Source: an uncultured Eubacterium sp. | GTDB lineage: Bacteria; Bacillota; Clostridia; Lachnospirales; Lachnospiraceae | Assembly: GCA_910580075.1 (NCBI GenBank) | Contig: CAJTVR010000056.1 | Span: 1 to 29,309 of the forward strand | Length of the DNA stretch: 29,309 nt | Direction: 5' to 3' | Shown: positions 6,789 through 14,197 of the stretch, one piece after another | Position numbering within the stretch: the first letter of the stretch is position 1 | How the letters are laid out: every line of letters starts with the position of its first letter | Notes under the pieces: generated by a model | Seen by the model: the letters and a program-made list of their open reading frames with translations, nothing else | The model's database searches: none | What the model was told of the DNA's origin: nothing | Program-made: the position numbers and the translations under genes

Positions 6789-8081
6789 ATGCTGCTGTCT
6801 TTTTTTCAGCTTTCTCTTGCGATCCGGAATGTGTGGCCTCAGCGTATGAGCCTGAAAGCGTTTACTATGCTTTATATGATGCTTCTGCTTGCAGGCATGC
6901 CGGTAACGCTATTGAACTGTATACCATACGGCCTGTTTGGTATTCTGGTGGCGGTTTGTATTTTTGGGCTGGCTGTCAGCCGGGATACTGCGTCTCAGAA
7001 TGTCTGTATGGGCATGATTGGAGCTGTGCTTGCAGTTGTCATAGATCAGCTGCTGTCGGCGCTTTTTCGGATTATTCTTCAGCCTTTATTAAACCGCCAG
7101 TATATATCTTTCGGCATCTGGGTGATTCGTATTGTGCTGTTTTATTATGTTACGCTGCTTTGCGGCAGGCTGCTGCGAAAATTATTACTGTCGGGCAAAG
7201 GAGCTCTGCGCCTTCAGCAGACGTGGTATCTGATTGACGCTGTACTGCTGCTTCTTATAACTATTTATCTGTTCGACAATCTGATTTCGGGACAGAATGA
7301 TACCATAGGCAGAATCATATATAACAATGCCCTGCATCTTTGCGGGTATCTGCTTGTGATGCTTTTTGTGATTCTGGCCATGCGCCGTTCCTGGATGGAA
7401 CAGGTCCAGGCAGAGGCAAAGCAGAAAGCACTGGAAGATTTGCAGGACTATACCCGCAATCTGGAAGCAATGTATAACGGGCTGCGGTCTTTTAAGCATG
7501 ATTACGTTAACATTCTGCTTTCGATGTTTGGCTATATTGAAAACTGTGATATGGAAGAATTAAAGAGATTTTTTGAAAAAGAAATCTTCCCTACGAAGAA
7601 TCTGATTGACCAGGGTGATTACAAGCTGAACCAGCTTAGTAACATCGGCATGCTGGAAATCAAAAGCCTGCTCTCTGCCAAAATGATTTATGCTCATGAA
7701 TCGGGAATTGATGTCACGATAGACATTCCCGAGCAGGTGGACAGCTTTCCGATGGACACGGTAGATCTTGCCAGAATACTCGGAATCTTTTTAGACAATG
7801 CGATCGAAGCAGCGCTGGAAACAGAACGGCCGCAGGCAGGCTTAAATATTATTCGTAATCATACGGGTGTGTCCATTATTATAAGCAACTGTTTTCAGGA
7901 TAACGGTCAGGTGCTGCACCAGTTAAAGCAGAAAGGCTTTAGTACAAAGAACGGACATCAGGGAATCGGGCTTTCCAATGCCCGGAAAATTATTAGCTTT
8001 TATGATAATGTGCTGCTGGAGACAACGATGCAATGCGGCTGTTTTATGCAGCATATGGAACTTGCTGCCAGAAAGGAGTGA
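6789..8081 (+). CDS. Sensor histidine kinase, AgrC/ComD-like (GHKL ATPase, multi-pass membrane sensor)
   Basis: The protein has 430 aa. Residues 1-200 contain about six hydrophobic membrane segments with almost no extracellular domain, as in peptide-sensing kinases of the HPK10 class. A coiled linker (about 200-230) leads to the phosphoacceptor region SFKHDYVNIL with His237. The ATP-binding domain shows the N box DNAIEAA (336-342) and the G box GIGLSNARKI (393-402). It probably autophosphorylates His237 and passes the phosphate to the LytTR regulator encoded 6 nt downstream. No agrB/agrD pair lies beside it, so the signal is unknown. The chosen ATG lies 12 nt after AAAGGAG, slightly long, but no other start codon in frame fits better. 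Confidence 0.9.
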   Translation: MLLSFFQLSLAIRNVWPQRMSLKAFTMLYMMLLLAGMPVTLLNCIPYGLFGILVAVCIFGLAVSRDTASQNVCMGMIGAVLAVVIDQLLSALFRIILQPLLNRQYISFGIWVIRIVLFYYVTLLCGRLLRKLLLSGKGALRLQQTWYLIDAVLLLLITIYLFDNLISGQNDTIGRIIYNNALHLCGYLLVMLFVILAMRRSWMEQVQAEAKQKALEDLQDYTRNLEAMYNGLRSFKHDYVNILLSMFGYIENCDMEELKRFFEKEIFPTKNLIDQGDYKLNQLSNIGMLEIKSLLSAKMIYAHESGIDVTIDIPEQVDSFPMDTVDLARILGIFLDNAIEAALETERPQAGLNIIRNHTGVSIIISNCFQDNGQVLHQLKQKGFSTKNGHQGIGLSNARKIISFYDNVLLETTMQCGCFMQHMELAARKE

Positions 8082-8087
8082 CATCAT

Positions 8088-8807
8088 ATGCTGGACATCT
8101 TTGTGTGTGAGGACCAGGCCGCACAGCGGCAGGCTATCGTGCAGATGATACAAAATACCATTCTCATAGAAGAACTGGATATGCAGCTTGTTTTAGACAC
8201 AGAGGATCCTTATGTGCTGCTGGAAACGGTCAGTAACAGTCAGAACACAGGCATTTATTTTCTGGATATTGACCTGAACAGCACCATGAACGGAATGAAG
8301 CTGGCACAGCAGATCAGGCTGTCCGATCCCCGTGGCTTCATTATATTTATAACCGCACATTCCGAACTGAGTTTCATGACTTTTCAGTACCGGGTGGAGG
8401 CAATGGACTTTGTGCTGAAAGACAACCCTGGCGAAATGAAAGTGAAAATCAAAGAATGTCTGGTCAGTGCCCTGGAACGCTATACACTTCAGACCAGCAA
8501 AATACATAAAGTCTATACGATTGAAACCGGCGGACGGAAAATCAGCATTGATTATAATGATATTTTCTTTTTTGAAACTTCCAGCAATGTCCATAAAATC
8601 ATTCTTCATGCGAAAGACCGTCAGATTGAATTTAACGGAACTATGAAAGAACTGGCAGGTGCATTAGACGATAACTTTGTACGCTGCCACCGGTCGTTTC
8701 TGGTTAATAAAAATAATATCAAAGAAGCAGATGCGAAAAAACGAATGATTTATTTTAATAATGGAGAGACCTGTCTGATGTCTACTCGCATGATGAAAGG
8801 GATCTGA
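8088..8807 (+). CDS. LytTR-family response regulator (AgrA-like)
   Basis: The protein has 239 aa, and its ATG lies 8 nt after AGGAG. The receiver domain (about 1-120) starts with the acidic pair CED (8-9) and carries the phosphoacceptor Asp60 in YFLDIDL, the Thr/Ala pair in FITAHSE and Lys111 in FVLKD. The LytTR DNA-binding domain (about 137-239) shows the typical FFFETSSNVHKI and FVRCHRSFLVN blocks. It is co-transcribed with the upstream kinase. LytTR regulators bind pairs of direct repeats near promoters and usually control bacteriocin, virulence or cell-wall functions. The target here is not evident, although the operon's own upstream region and the small divergent membrane gene are candidates. 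Confidence 0.92.
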   Translation: MLDIFVCEDQAAQRQAIVQMIQNTILIEELDMQLVLDTEDPYVLLETVSNSQNTGIYFLDIDLNSTMNGMKLAQQIRLSDPRGFIIFITAHSELSFMTFQYRVEAMDFVLKDNPGEMKVKIKECLVSALERYTLQTSKIHKVYTIETGGRKISIDYNDIFFFETSSNVHKIILHAKDRQIEFNGTMKELAGALDDNFVRCHRSFLVNKNNIKEADAKKRMIYFNNGETCLMSTRMMKGI

Positions 8808-8893
8808 TAGGTAACTGTTATAATAAAATTATGTTTGAGCATGAATATAAATTAGGATGATGTGGAATAAAACTATTTACCGAAAAAACAGGA

Positions 8894-9556
8894 ATGCAGC
8901 ATAAAATTTTGATGGAGGCCGATAAAGTGAGAGATACAGCTATAGAGATGGCGAAAAGAATGCTGGTGGATAGTATATGGAAAAGCGCTAATCTGGAAGG
9001 GCTTGGAACTGCATTTCCCAAAACGGAAGCAATTCTTGCCAATGCTCCTACAACTACAAAAACAGAAGAAGTGTTATTCGTAATAAATATGAAGCGTGCA
9101 TGGCAGTTTTTATTAGATAATCCTGAGTACAATAATTGTATAATGCTGCTGAGAGAGTTTGACAAGATTGTCGGAGAACTGCTGTTTCATTATGCTGGTG
9201 AAATAAGGACAATTCCTGTGCAGACTGGCGGTACATCATGGGAACCAGAGATGCCGCATACAGGAATTATTATGGAATCAATTAATGAAATAGAGCAGAT
9301 TGAGGATGCAGAGTTAAGGGCTTTAAAATATTTTTGTTACATTGCAAGGACACAAATGTTTATTGATGGAAATAAACGTGTGGCACAGTTAATGGCTAAT
9401 AAAGTGCTGATTGAACATAACATAGGTATTTTTCAAATCCCCATAGAAAAGCTGGAAGAGTTTAAAGGGAGTCTTATTGAATACTATGAAACAGGAAACG
9501 ATACAAAAATCATTGGATTTATGAAAGAATACTGCATTAGGAGAATATCTGGCTGA
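8894..9556 (+). CDS. Fic-fold protein with His-to-Gln change in the Fic motif
   Basis: The protein has up to 220 aa. The Fic core motif HPFx(D/E)GN(G/K)R appears as QMFIDGNKR (residues 154-162): the catalytic His is replaced by Gln154, while Asp158, Gly-Asn160 and Arg162 remain. An N-terminal SANLEG (31-36) fits the inhibitory (S/T)xxxE(G/N) motif whose Glu blocks ATP orientation. Canonical members AMPylate target proteins. Loss of the His argues against standard AMP transfer, though binding or other nucleotide chemistry could persist. The ATG at 8894 lacks a good ribosome binding site. A GTG at 8927 has GGAGG 8 nt upstream and would remove 11 residues. The gene stands alone between the two-component operon and a convergent lipoprotein, with no partner antitoxin. 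Confidence 0.85.
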   Translation: MQHKILMEADKVRDTAIEMAKRMLVDSIWKSANLEGLGTAFPKTEAILANAPTTTKTEEVLFVINMKRAWQFLLDNPEYNNCIMLLREFDKIVGELLFHYAGEIRTIPVQTGGTSWEPEMPHTGIIMESINEIEQIEDAELRALKYFCYIARTQMFIDGNKRVAQLMANKVLIEHNIGIFQIPIEKLEEFKGSLIEYYETGNDTKIIGFMKEYCIRRISG

Positions 9557-9609
9557 AAGGCTTATGTTATATAGAATATACTTAGCGTAAACAGAACTGG
9601 AGCATATAT

Positions 9610-9664
9610 GAAAATTCGCAGCAGCTGCTTATTTTAAGCAATTCTGCAGCTGCGCGGAATTTTC
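9610..9664. terminator. Long hairpin between convergent genes (bidirectional terminator)
   Basis: Two 19-nt arms (9610-9628 and 9646-9664) pair at 16 of 19 positions, with AAAA/TTTT at the outer base. The hairpin sits between the stop of the Fic-type gene and the stop of the minus-strand lipoprotein gene, the expected place for a terminator serving both. Confidence 0.7.
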
Positions 9665-9683
9665 AAATACGTTCTGGTGTATG

Positions 9684-10364
9684 TCATATTTTGTGAGCCA
9701 GCCGCTCTTTTTTCAGCCAGTTCATGTCATCTTTCGTTGGATTTTCATAGGCTGCTGCTATTTTCAAACAGGCTGGTATATTTCCGCAGCAGTATCCGAA
9801 GCTGATCCTTAACATCCACTCACCTTCAGTAACAGAAAATTTTTTCTTTACGGAAGTGTCCTTTGTAATTTCATTCCCTGTTTTTTCAAAACAATATACG
9901 GTTTCACCGTCGGGCGAAATTATTTCAACGATAACCTGTTCATCCATAGGGAAAATATTTTTTTTTGGTTTCATAAGCAAATTAGAAAAACTGATTTCCA
10001 GGCTGATCTTATTTTGCTCATGCACATAAAAAGGCCAGTTTCCCTGTGTAACAAATGGTGCGTAATGTTTTTTCAGTGCAGTGTCTAAACGGAAAATATA
10101 ACCCTGTTTAATATCTTTAAGCAGTTCTTTTTTTGTAAGATTATATTCATAACGGTCATAAATGTCAGAATCAGCAGCGGGATCGCTTTTTAATGGTACA
10201 ATTTCATGAGCGGTTTTTGGTACATCTGTACTGTCAGTGACTGCATTTTTATTATAGCTGGAACTGTCAGAATCCTTTTGCTTGGCAGCCGGACTGCATC
10301 CGCTTAGTGATAATAAAATAGATAGTGATAAAAATACAATTGCTGCCCTTGTCTTTTTCGTCAT
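9684..10364 (-). CDS. Putative lipoprotein of unknown function
   Basis: The start is set at an ATG at 10364, preceded on the minus strand by AAAGGAGG at good spacing; a longer in-frame extension to 10418 has no such site. The protein has 226 aa. It begins with a basic n-region and hydrophobic core ending in the lipobox LSGC (Cys23), followed by a Ser/Asp/Lys-rich linker, so the mature protein should be lipid-anchored outside. The rest has two beta-rich parts: one around residues 80-120 (DTALKKHYAPFVTQGNWPFY region) and one around 140-195, containing a CC pair and a further Cys in FGYCCGNIPACLKI. No catalytic motif or known family was recognised. Confidence 0.75.
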   Translation of the reverse strand: MTKKTRAAIVFLSLSILLSLSGCSPAAKQKDSDSSSYNKNAVTDSTDVPKTAHEIVPLKSDPAADSDIYDRYEYNLTKKELLKDIKQGYIFRLDTALKKHYAPFVTQGNWPFYVHEQNKISLEISFSNLLMKPKKNIFPMDEQVIVEIISPDGETVYCFEKTGNEITKDTSVKKKFSVTEGEWMLRISFGYCCGNIPACLKIAAAYENPTKDDMNWLKKERLAHKI

Positions 10365-10719
10365 AACGATACCTCCTTTGAAATCACCTGGCAGTTTTAT
10401 ATTACCATAAATAAGCACTTAATTCTATAAATAAATGTCTGCGTTTGTGTGCGTGTTTGAAAAATGTTTTGCGTAAACATGGTGTGCGGAGCACTCAGGG
10501 CTGATACAGCAGTATTTTAGTAAATGAGATGACTAAAAAACACTTGCAAAATACCCCTAAGGGGTATATAATACAAGAGAATCAGACAAAAACAGTTCTG
10601 GTATATGATATCTGGCAGTATGACACTTTCGGCTTCGTAACAGCGGAAAAGAGCAAGAATTCATATGAATATGAAAAATACTGCAGACGAATAATAAGAG
10701 TCAGAAGGAGAAAAATGCT
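10365..10719 (+). other. Intergenic region between the lipoprotein and csoR
   Basis: About 355 nt separate the divergent lipoprotein and csoR genes. It contains the copper-responsive promoter/operator at 10544-10572 and an approximately 140-nt csoR leader. A 67-codon frame crosses it but has no ribosome binding site and overlaps the operator, so it is not annotated as a gene. Confidence 0.6.
10544..10572 (+). promoter_or_regulatory. csoR-copA promoter with CsoR-type operator in the spacer
   Basis: The -35 TTGCAA (10544-10549) and -10 TATAAT (10567-10572) are spaced by exactly 17 nt. The spacer is almost entirely the inverted repeat ATACCCCTAAGGGGTAT (10551-10567), the G/C-tract palindrome with flanking TA steps typical of CsoR operators. 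Apo-CsoR bound here would block RNA polymerase, and Cu(I) binding would release it. Confidence 0.88.
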
Positions 10720-11043
10720 ATGCCGGAAATAGAAAGCACGTCAGAAACATCTTCCTGCTGTCAGAAAAAGACAAAAGAACGCGCCCCGCAGGAATACAGA
10801 GATCTCATTAACCGCTTAAGCCGGATCGAAGGCCAGGTGCGCGGGATTAAAGGAATGATAGAAAGGGATGCTTACTGCACCGATATATTAGTGCAGGCAG
10901 CCGCAGTCAATGCTGCCATGAACAGCTTTAATAAAGCGCTGCTGGCAAATCATATTAAAACATGTGTTACAAATGATATCCGCGAAGGAAAAGAGGAGAC
11001 CGTGGATGAGCTGGTAGCAGTTTTGCAGAAGCTGATGAAGTGA
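10720..11043 (+). CDS. csoR: CsoR-family copper-sensing repressor
   Basis: The protein has 107 aa and starts at an ATG 9 nt after AAGGAG. The all-helical DUF156 core starts at RLSRIEGQVRGIKGMIERDAYC. The Cu(I)-binding Cys-His-Cys triad is present: Cys53 (DAYCTDIL), His78 and Cys82 (ANHIKTC). An extra CC pair sits at residues 13-14 in the flexible N-terminus. The gene directly precedes copA, and its promoter contains a matching palindromic operator, so autoregulated copper control is well supported. Related RcnR/FrmR/CstR members differ at these ligand positions. Confidence 0.93.
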   Translation: MPEIESTSETSSCCQKKTKERAPQEYRDLINRLSRIEGQVRGIKGMIERDAYCTDILVQAAAVNAAMNSFNKALLANHIKTCVTNDIREGKEETVDELVAVLQKLMK

Positions 11044-11075
11044 CAGTCTGTAAGGATGAAAGGAGGCATAAGAAA

Positions 11076-13604
11076 TTGAATCAGTATACAGTTACCGGAA
11101 TGAGCTGCGCGGCCTGCAGTGCGCGGGTGGAAAAAGCCGTTTCGAAAGTACCGGGAGTTACATCCTGTTCGGTCAGTCTTTTAACAAATTCCATGGGAGT
11201 GGAAGGTACGGCTGATGCAGGAGCAGTGATAAAAGCGGTGGAAGATGCCGGATACGGTGCTGCGCGCAAAGACGCGTCAGGCCTGTCCGGGGCGCAGAAT
11301 GTGCAGCAGAATGAAGATGCGCTTGCAGACCATGATACGCCTGTGTTAAGGCAGCGTCTTTTTGCATCGCTTGGATTTCTGGCCGTTTTAATGTATATTT
11401 CTATGGGTCATATGATGTGGGGATGGCCGCTGCCGTCTTATTTAAGTGAAAATCATGTAGCAATGGGGTTGCTCCAGCTGCTTTTAACCGTTATAATAAT
11501 GGTTGTGAATCAGAAGTTTTTTATCAGTGGATTTAAGAGCCTGTGGCACCGGGCACCGAATATGGATACGCTGGTTGCCCTTGGCTCTTCAGCTGCATTT
11601 GTATACAGCACGTATGCGCTGTTTGCTATGACAGATGCACAGATGCGTCTGGATACGGACCGCGTGATGGTTTATATGCATGAATTTTACTTTGAGTCTG
11701 CTGCTATGATTCTGACGCTGATAACGGTAGGGAAAATGCTGGAGGCGCGGTCCAAAGGAAAGACGACGGATGCGCTGAAAGGCCTGATGAAGCTGGCTCC
11801 GAAGTCGGCGGTTCTGATTCAGGACGGAGAGGAAGTATCCGTTCCGATTGCACAGGTGAAAAAAGGCGATATTTTTGTAGTGCGTCCCGGAGAACATATT
11901 CCTGTTGACGGGATTGTGCTGGAGGGCAGCAGTGCGGTAAATGAAGCGGCGCTGACAGGAGAGAGCATTCCGTCAGACAAAGCGCCGGGGGATCTTGTGT
12001 CGGCAGCTACAGTTAACCAGTCTGGATTTTTAAAATGCGAAGCATCCAGAGTAGGAGAGGATACCACACTGTCTCAGATTATCCGCATGGTCAGCGATGC
12101 AGCGGCTACCAAAGCTCCGATTGCGAAAATTGCAGACCGTGTATCCGGTGTTTTTGTTCCGGCAGTCATTGGGATTGCAGCTGTTACGATTTTAGTATGG
12201 CTTTTGGCAGGGCAGAGCGCTGGGTTTGCGCTGGCCAGGGGCATTTCGGTACTGGTAATCAGCTGCCCGTGTGCTTTAGGGCTGGCGACTCCGGTTGCTA
12301 TTATGGTAGGCAATGGTGTTGGAGCCAGAAACGGCATTATGTTTAAAACAGCAGTTTCTCTCGAAGAGACTGGCAGAACGGAAATTGCAGTTCTGGATAA
12401 AACAGGTACGATTACCAACGGCACGCCAAAGGTGACCGATGTGATACCGGCAGATGGTATCTTAGAAGAAGAACTGCTGAATCTGGCTTATGCACTGGAA
12501 CAAAAAAGCGAGCATCCGCTGGCGGGAGCCGTAACGGAGTATGCTGCTGAAAAAGGAATCAAAGCAGCGCAGGTTCAGGACTTTACCGCTCTGCCGGGAA
12601 ACGGCCTGACAGCTTTATATGAGGGCAGAATGGCGGCCGGGGGCAGTTACAGATTTATCAGCAGCCGTTCAGACGTACCGCAGCAGCTTTTAAAAAAATC
12701 TGAGCAGCTGTCTGAAGAAGGAAAAACACCGCTGTTCTTTGCAAAAGAAGGACAGGTGACAGGTATCATTGCCGTGGCGGATATTATAAAGGAAGACAGC
12801 CCGGGAGCAGTAAAAGAGCTGCAGAATATGGGAATCCGTGTCGTCATGCTTACAGGAGACAACGAACGTACGGCGAAAGCCATTGGAGCGCAGGCCGGGG
12901 TAGACGAAGTGATTGCAGGAGTGCTGCCGGATGGAAAAGAAAGCGTGATACGTGCTTTAAAACAGCAGGGAAAAACAGCTATGGTCGGTGATGGCATGAA
13001 TGATGCCCCGGCGCTTACAAGAGCAGATATCGGAATTGCCATTGGTGCCGGTACGGATATTGCGATTGATGCTGCCGATGTCGTATTAATGAAGAGCAGA
13101 CTTAGCGACGTGCCCGCTGCAATCCGTTTAAGCCGTGCCACGCTGCGCAATATTCATGAAAACCTGTTCTGGGCATTTATTTACAATATTATCGGCATCC
13201 CTCTGGCAGCGGGTGTCTGGATTCCGCTGTTTCACTGGCAGCTGAATCCCATGTTTGGGGCGGCGGCGATGAGTCTTTCGAGCTTTTGTGTCGTTACAAA
13301 CGCGCTGCGCCTGAATCTGGTAAAGATACATGATGCCAGCAGAGATCAAAAGATATCGCATAACAAAGAAAAGAAGAAAATGGAGGAAAAAATAATGGAA
13401 AAGACAATGAAGATCGAAGGAATGATGTGCGGACACTGTGAAGCAAGGGTGAAAAAATGCCTGGAAGCACTGCCGCAGGTAGATGAGGCAGCAGTGAGCC
13501 ATGAAGCAGGCACAGCCGTTTTGAAGCTGAATGCAGAAATTTCAGACGATGAGCTGAAAAAAACAGTGGAAGAGCAGGATTATAAAGTAACGGGAATCCA
13601 GTAA
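11076..13604 (+). CDS. copA: Cu(I)-exporting P1B-type ATPase with C-terminal CopZ-like domain
   Basis: I place the start at TTG 11076, 9 nt after AAGGAGG. A GTG at 11040 is in frame and overlaps csoR but lacks a ribosome binding site. The protein has 842 aa. Domain order: N-terminal HMA with GMSCAAC (Cys11, Cys14); membrane helices; actuator LTGES; the ion-channel motif SCPCALG (Cys397-Pro-Cys399); phosphorylation Asp441 in LDKTGTITNG; the nucleotide-domain SEHPLAG; GDGMNDAPAL; and the last helices with YN and MSLSS, the set that marks Cu(I) pumps (P1B-1). A linker then leads to a second HMA with MCGHC. The protein exports excess cytosolic Cu(I). It is co-transcribed with csoR under the CsoR operator. 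The C-terminal HMA may also be made separately (see the 13395-13604 entry). Confidence 0.93.
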   Translation: MNQYTVTGMSCAACSARVEKAVSKVPGVTSCSVSLLTNSMGVEGTADAGAVIKAVEDAGYGAARKDASGLSGAQNVQQNEDALADHDTPVLRQRLFASLGFLAVLMYISMGHMMWGWPLPSYLSENHVAMGLLQLLLTVIIMVVNQKFFISGFKSLWHRAPNMDTLVALGSSAAFVYSTYALFAMTDAQMRLDTDRVMVYMHEFYFESAAMILTLITVGKMLEARSKGKTTDALKGLMKLAPKSAVLIQDGEEVSVPIAQVKKGDIFVVRPGEHIPVDGIVLEGSSAVNEAALTGESIPSDKAPGDLVSAATVNQSGFLKCEASRVGEDTTLSQIIRMVSDAAATKAPIAKIADRVSGVFVPAVIGIAAVTILVWLLAGQSAGFALARGISVLVISCPCALGLATPVAIMVGNGVGARNGIMFKTAVSLEETGRTEIAVLDKTGTITNGTPKVTDVIPADGILEEELLNLAYALEQKSEHPLAGAVTEYAAEKGIKAAQVQDFTALPGNGLTALYEGRMAAGGSYRFISSRSDVPQQLLKKSEQLSEEGKTPLFFAKEGQVTGIIAVADIIKEDSPGAVKELQNMGIRVVMLTGDNERTAKAIGAQAGVDEVIAGVLPDGKESVIRALKQQGKTAMVGDGMNDAPALTRADIGIAIGAGTDIAIDAADVVLMKSRLSDVPAAIRLSRATLRNIHENLFWAFIYNIIGIPLAAGVWIPLFHWQLNPMFGAAAMSLSSFCVVTNALRLNLVKIHDASRDQKISHNKEKKKMEEKIMEKTMKIEGMMCGHCEARVKKCLEALPQVDEAAVSHEAGTAVLKLNAEISDDELKKTVEEQDYKVTGIQ
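13395..13604 (+). CDS. Possible internally initiated CopZ-like copper chaperone, nested in frame at the 3' end of copA
   Basis: The last 69 codons of copA form a complete CopZ-type HMA domain (KIEGMMCGHCEARVKKC; Cys12 and Cys15) with the usual beta-alpha-beta-beta-alpha-beta length. An in-frame ATG at 13395 is preceded by GGAGG (13382-13386) with an 8-nt spacer, as good a ribosome binding site as those of independent genes here. The preceding linker (about 13340-13380) is Lys/Glu-rich and low in complexity. The locus may therefore make both a CopA-CopZ fusion and free CopZ, which would hand Cu(I) to the pump or to CsoR. Internal initiation is inferred from sequence alone. Confidence 0.55.
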   Translation: MEKTMKIEGMMCGHCEARVKKCLEALPQVDEAAVSHEAGTAVLKLNAEISDDELKKTVEEQDYKVTGIQ

Positions 13605-13671
13605 GAAAATAAATCAGATAAAATTTGATTTAGAATAAAGGGGTGTATGAGATTTAAGGGAGGAATAACGC

Positions 13672-14175
13672 ATGCATGACAGGATGACCAAAAAAGATAT
13701 TGCGCGTATGGAAGAGGAAATCGAATACCGCAGGCTGGTAGTCCGCAGGGAGGCTCTGGAAGCTGTAAAAGAAGCGCGGGCACAGGGGGATTTGAGTGAA
13801 AATTTCGAATACCATGCAGCGAAAAAGGATAAAAACCTGAATGAAAGCAGAATCCGCTATCTGGAACGTATGATTAAGACAGCACAGATTATTGAATCGG
13901 ACTCTAATGCGGATGAAGCGGGACTCGACAATACGGTAACAGTCTATTATGTGGATGACGACGAGACGGAGACATTTAAACTGGTGACGACAGTCCGGGG
14001 CAATTCATTAAAAGGAATGATCAGCATTGATTCGCCAATGGGCCAGGCGGTGCTGGGACATAAGAAAGGCGACCGGGTGTCCGTAAAAGTCAATGCGGAT
14101 TACAGCTACGATGTCATTATAAAAAATATTGAAAATACCGTAGATGACGGGACAGACAGCCTGCGAAAATTTTAA
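13672..14175 (+). CDS. greA: GreA/GreB-family transcription elongation factor
   Basis: The protein has 167 aa (typical GreA 155-165) and starts at an ATG after GGGAGG. The N-terminal coiled-coil hairpin carries the acidic tip GDLSENFEYHAAK, with Asp40 and Glu43 corresponding to the residues that hold Mg2+ in the RNA polymerase active site during transcript cleavage. The C-terminal FKBP-like domain contains the usual SPMGQAVLGHKKGDRVSV block. It rescues backtracked RNA polymerase. The DDDETETFKLV strand fits the family. The gene lies 67 nt after copA and 22 nt before a secreted transglutaminase-like gene. It may be a paralogue rather than the housekeeping copy, since it is not in the common greA-lysS context. 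Confidence 0.88.
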   Translation: MHDRMTKKDIARMEEEIEYRRLVVRREALEAVKEARAQGDLSENFEYHAAKKDKNLNESRIRYLERMIKTAQIIESDSNADEAGLDNTVTVYYVDDDETETFKLVTTVRGNSLKGMISIDSPMGQAVLGHKKGDRVSVKVNADYSYDVIIKNIENTVDDGTDSLRKF

Positions 14176-14197
14176 AACCCAGAAGGGAGCATTTGAA

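Noticed and set aside
10529..10732. 67-aa frame upstream of csoR
   Set aside because: It covers the CsoR operator and promoter, so it would start before its own promoter, and it has no Shine-Dalgarno sequence.
13610..13632. TAAATCA ... TGATTTA hairpin after copA as a terminator
   Set aside because: A 7-bp stem of almost only A-T pairs without a T run; too weak to call.
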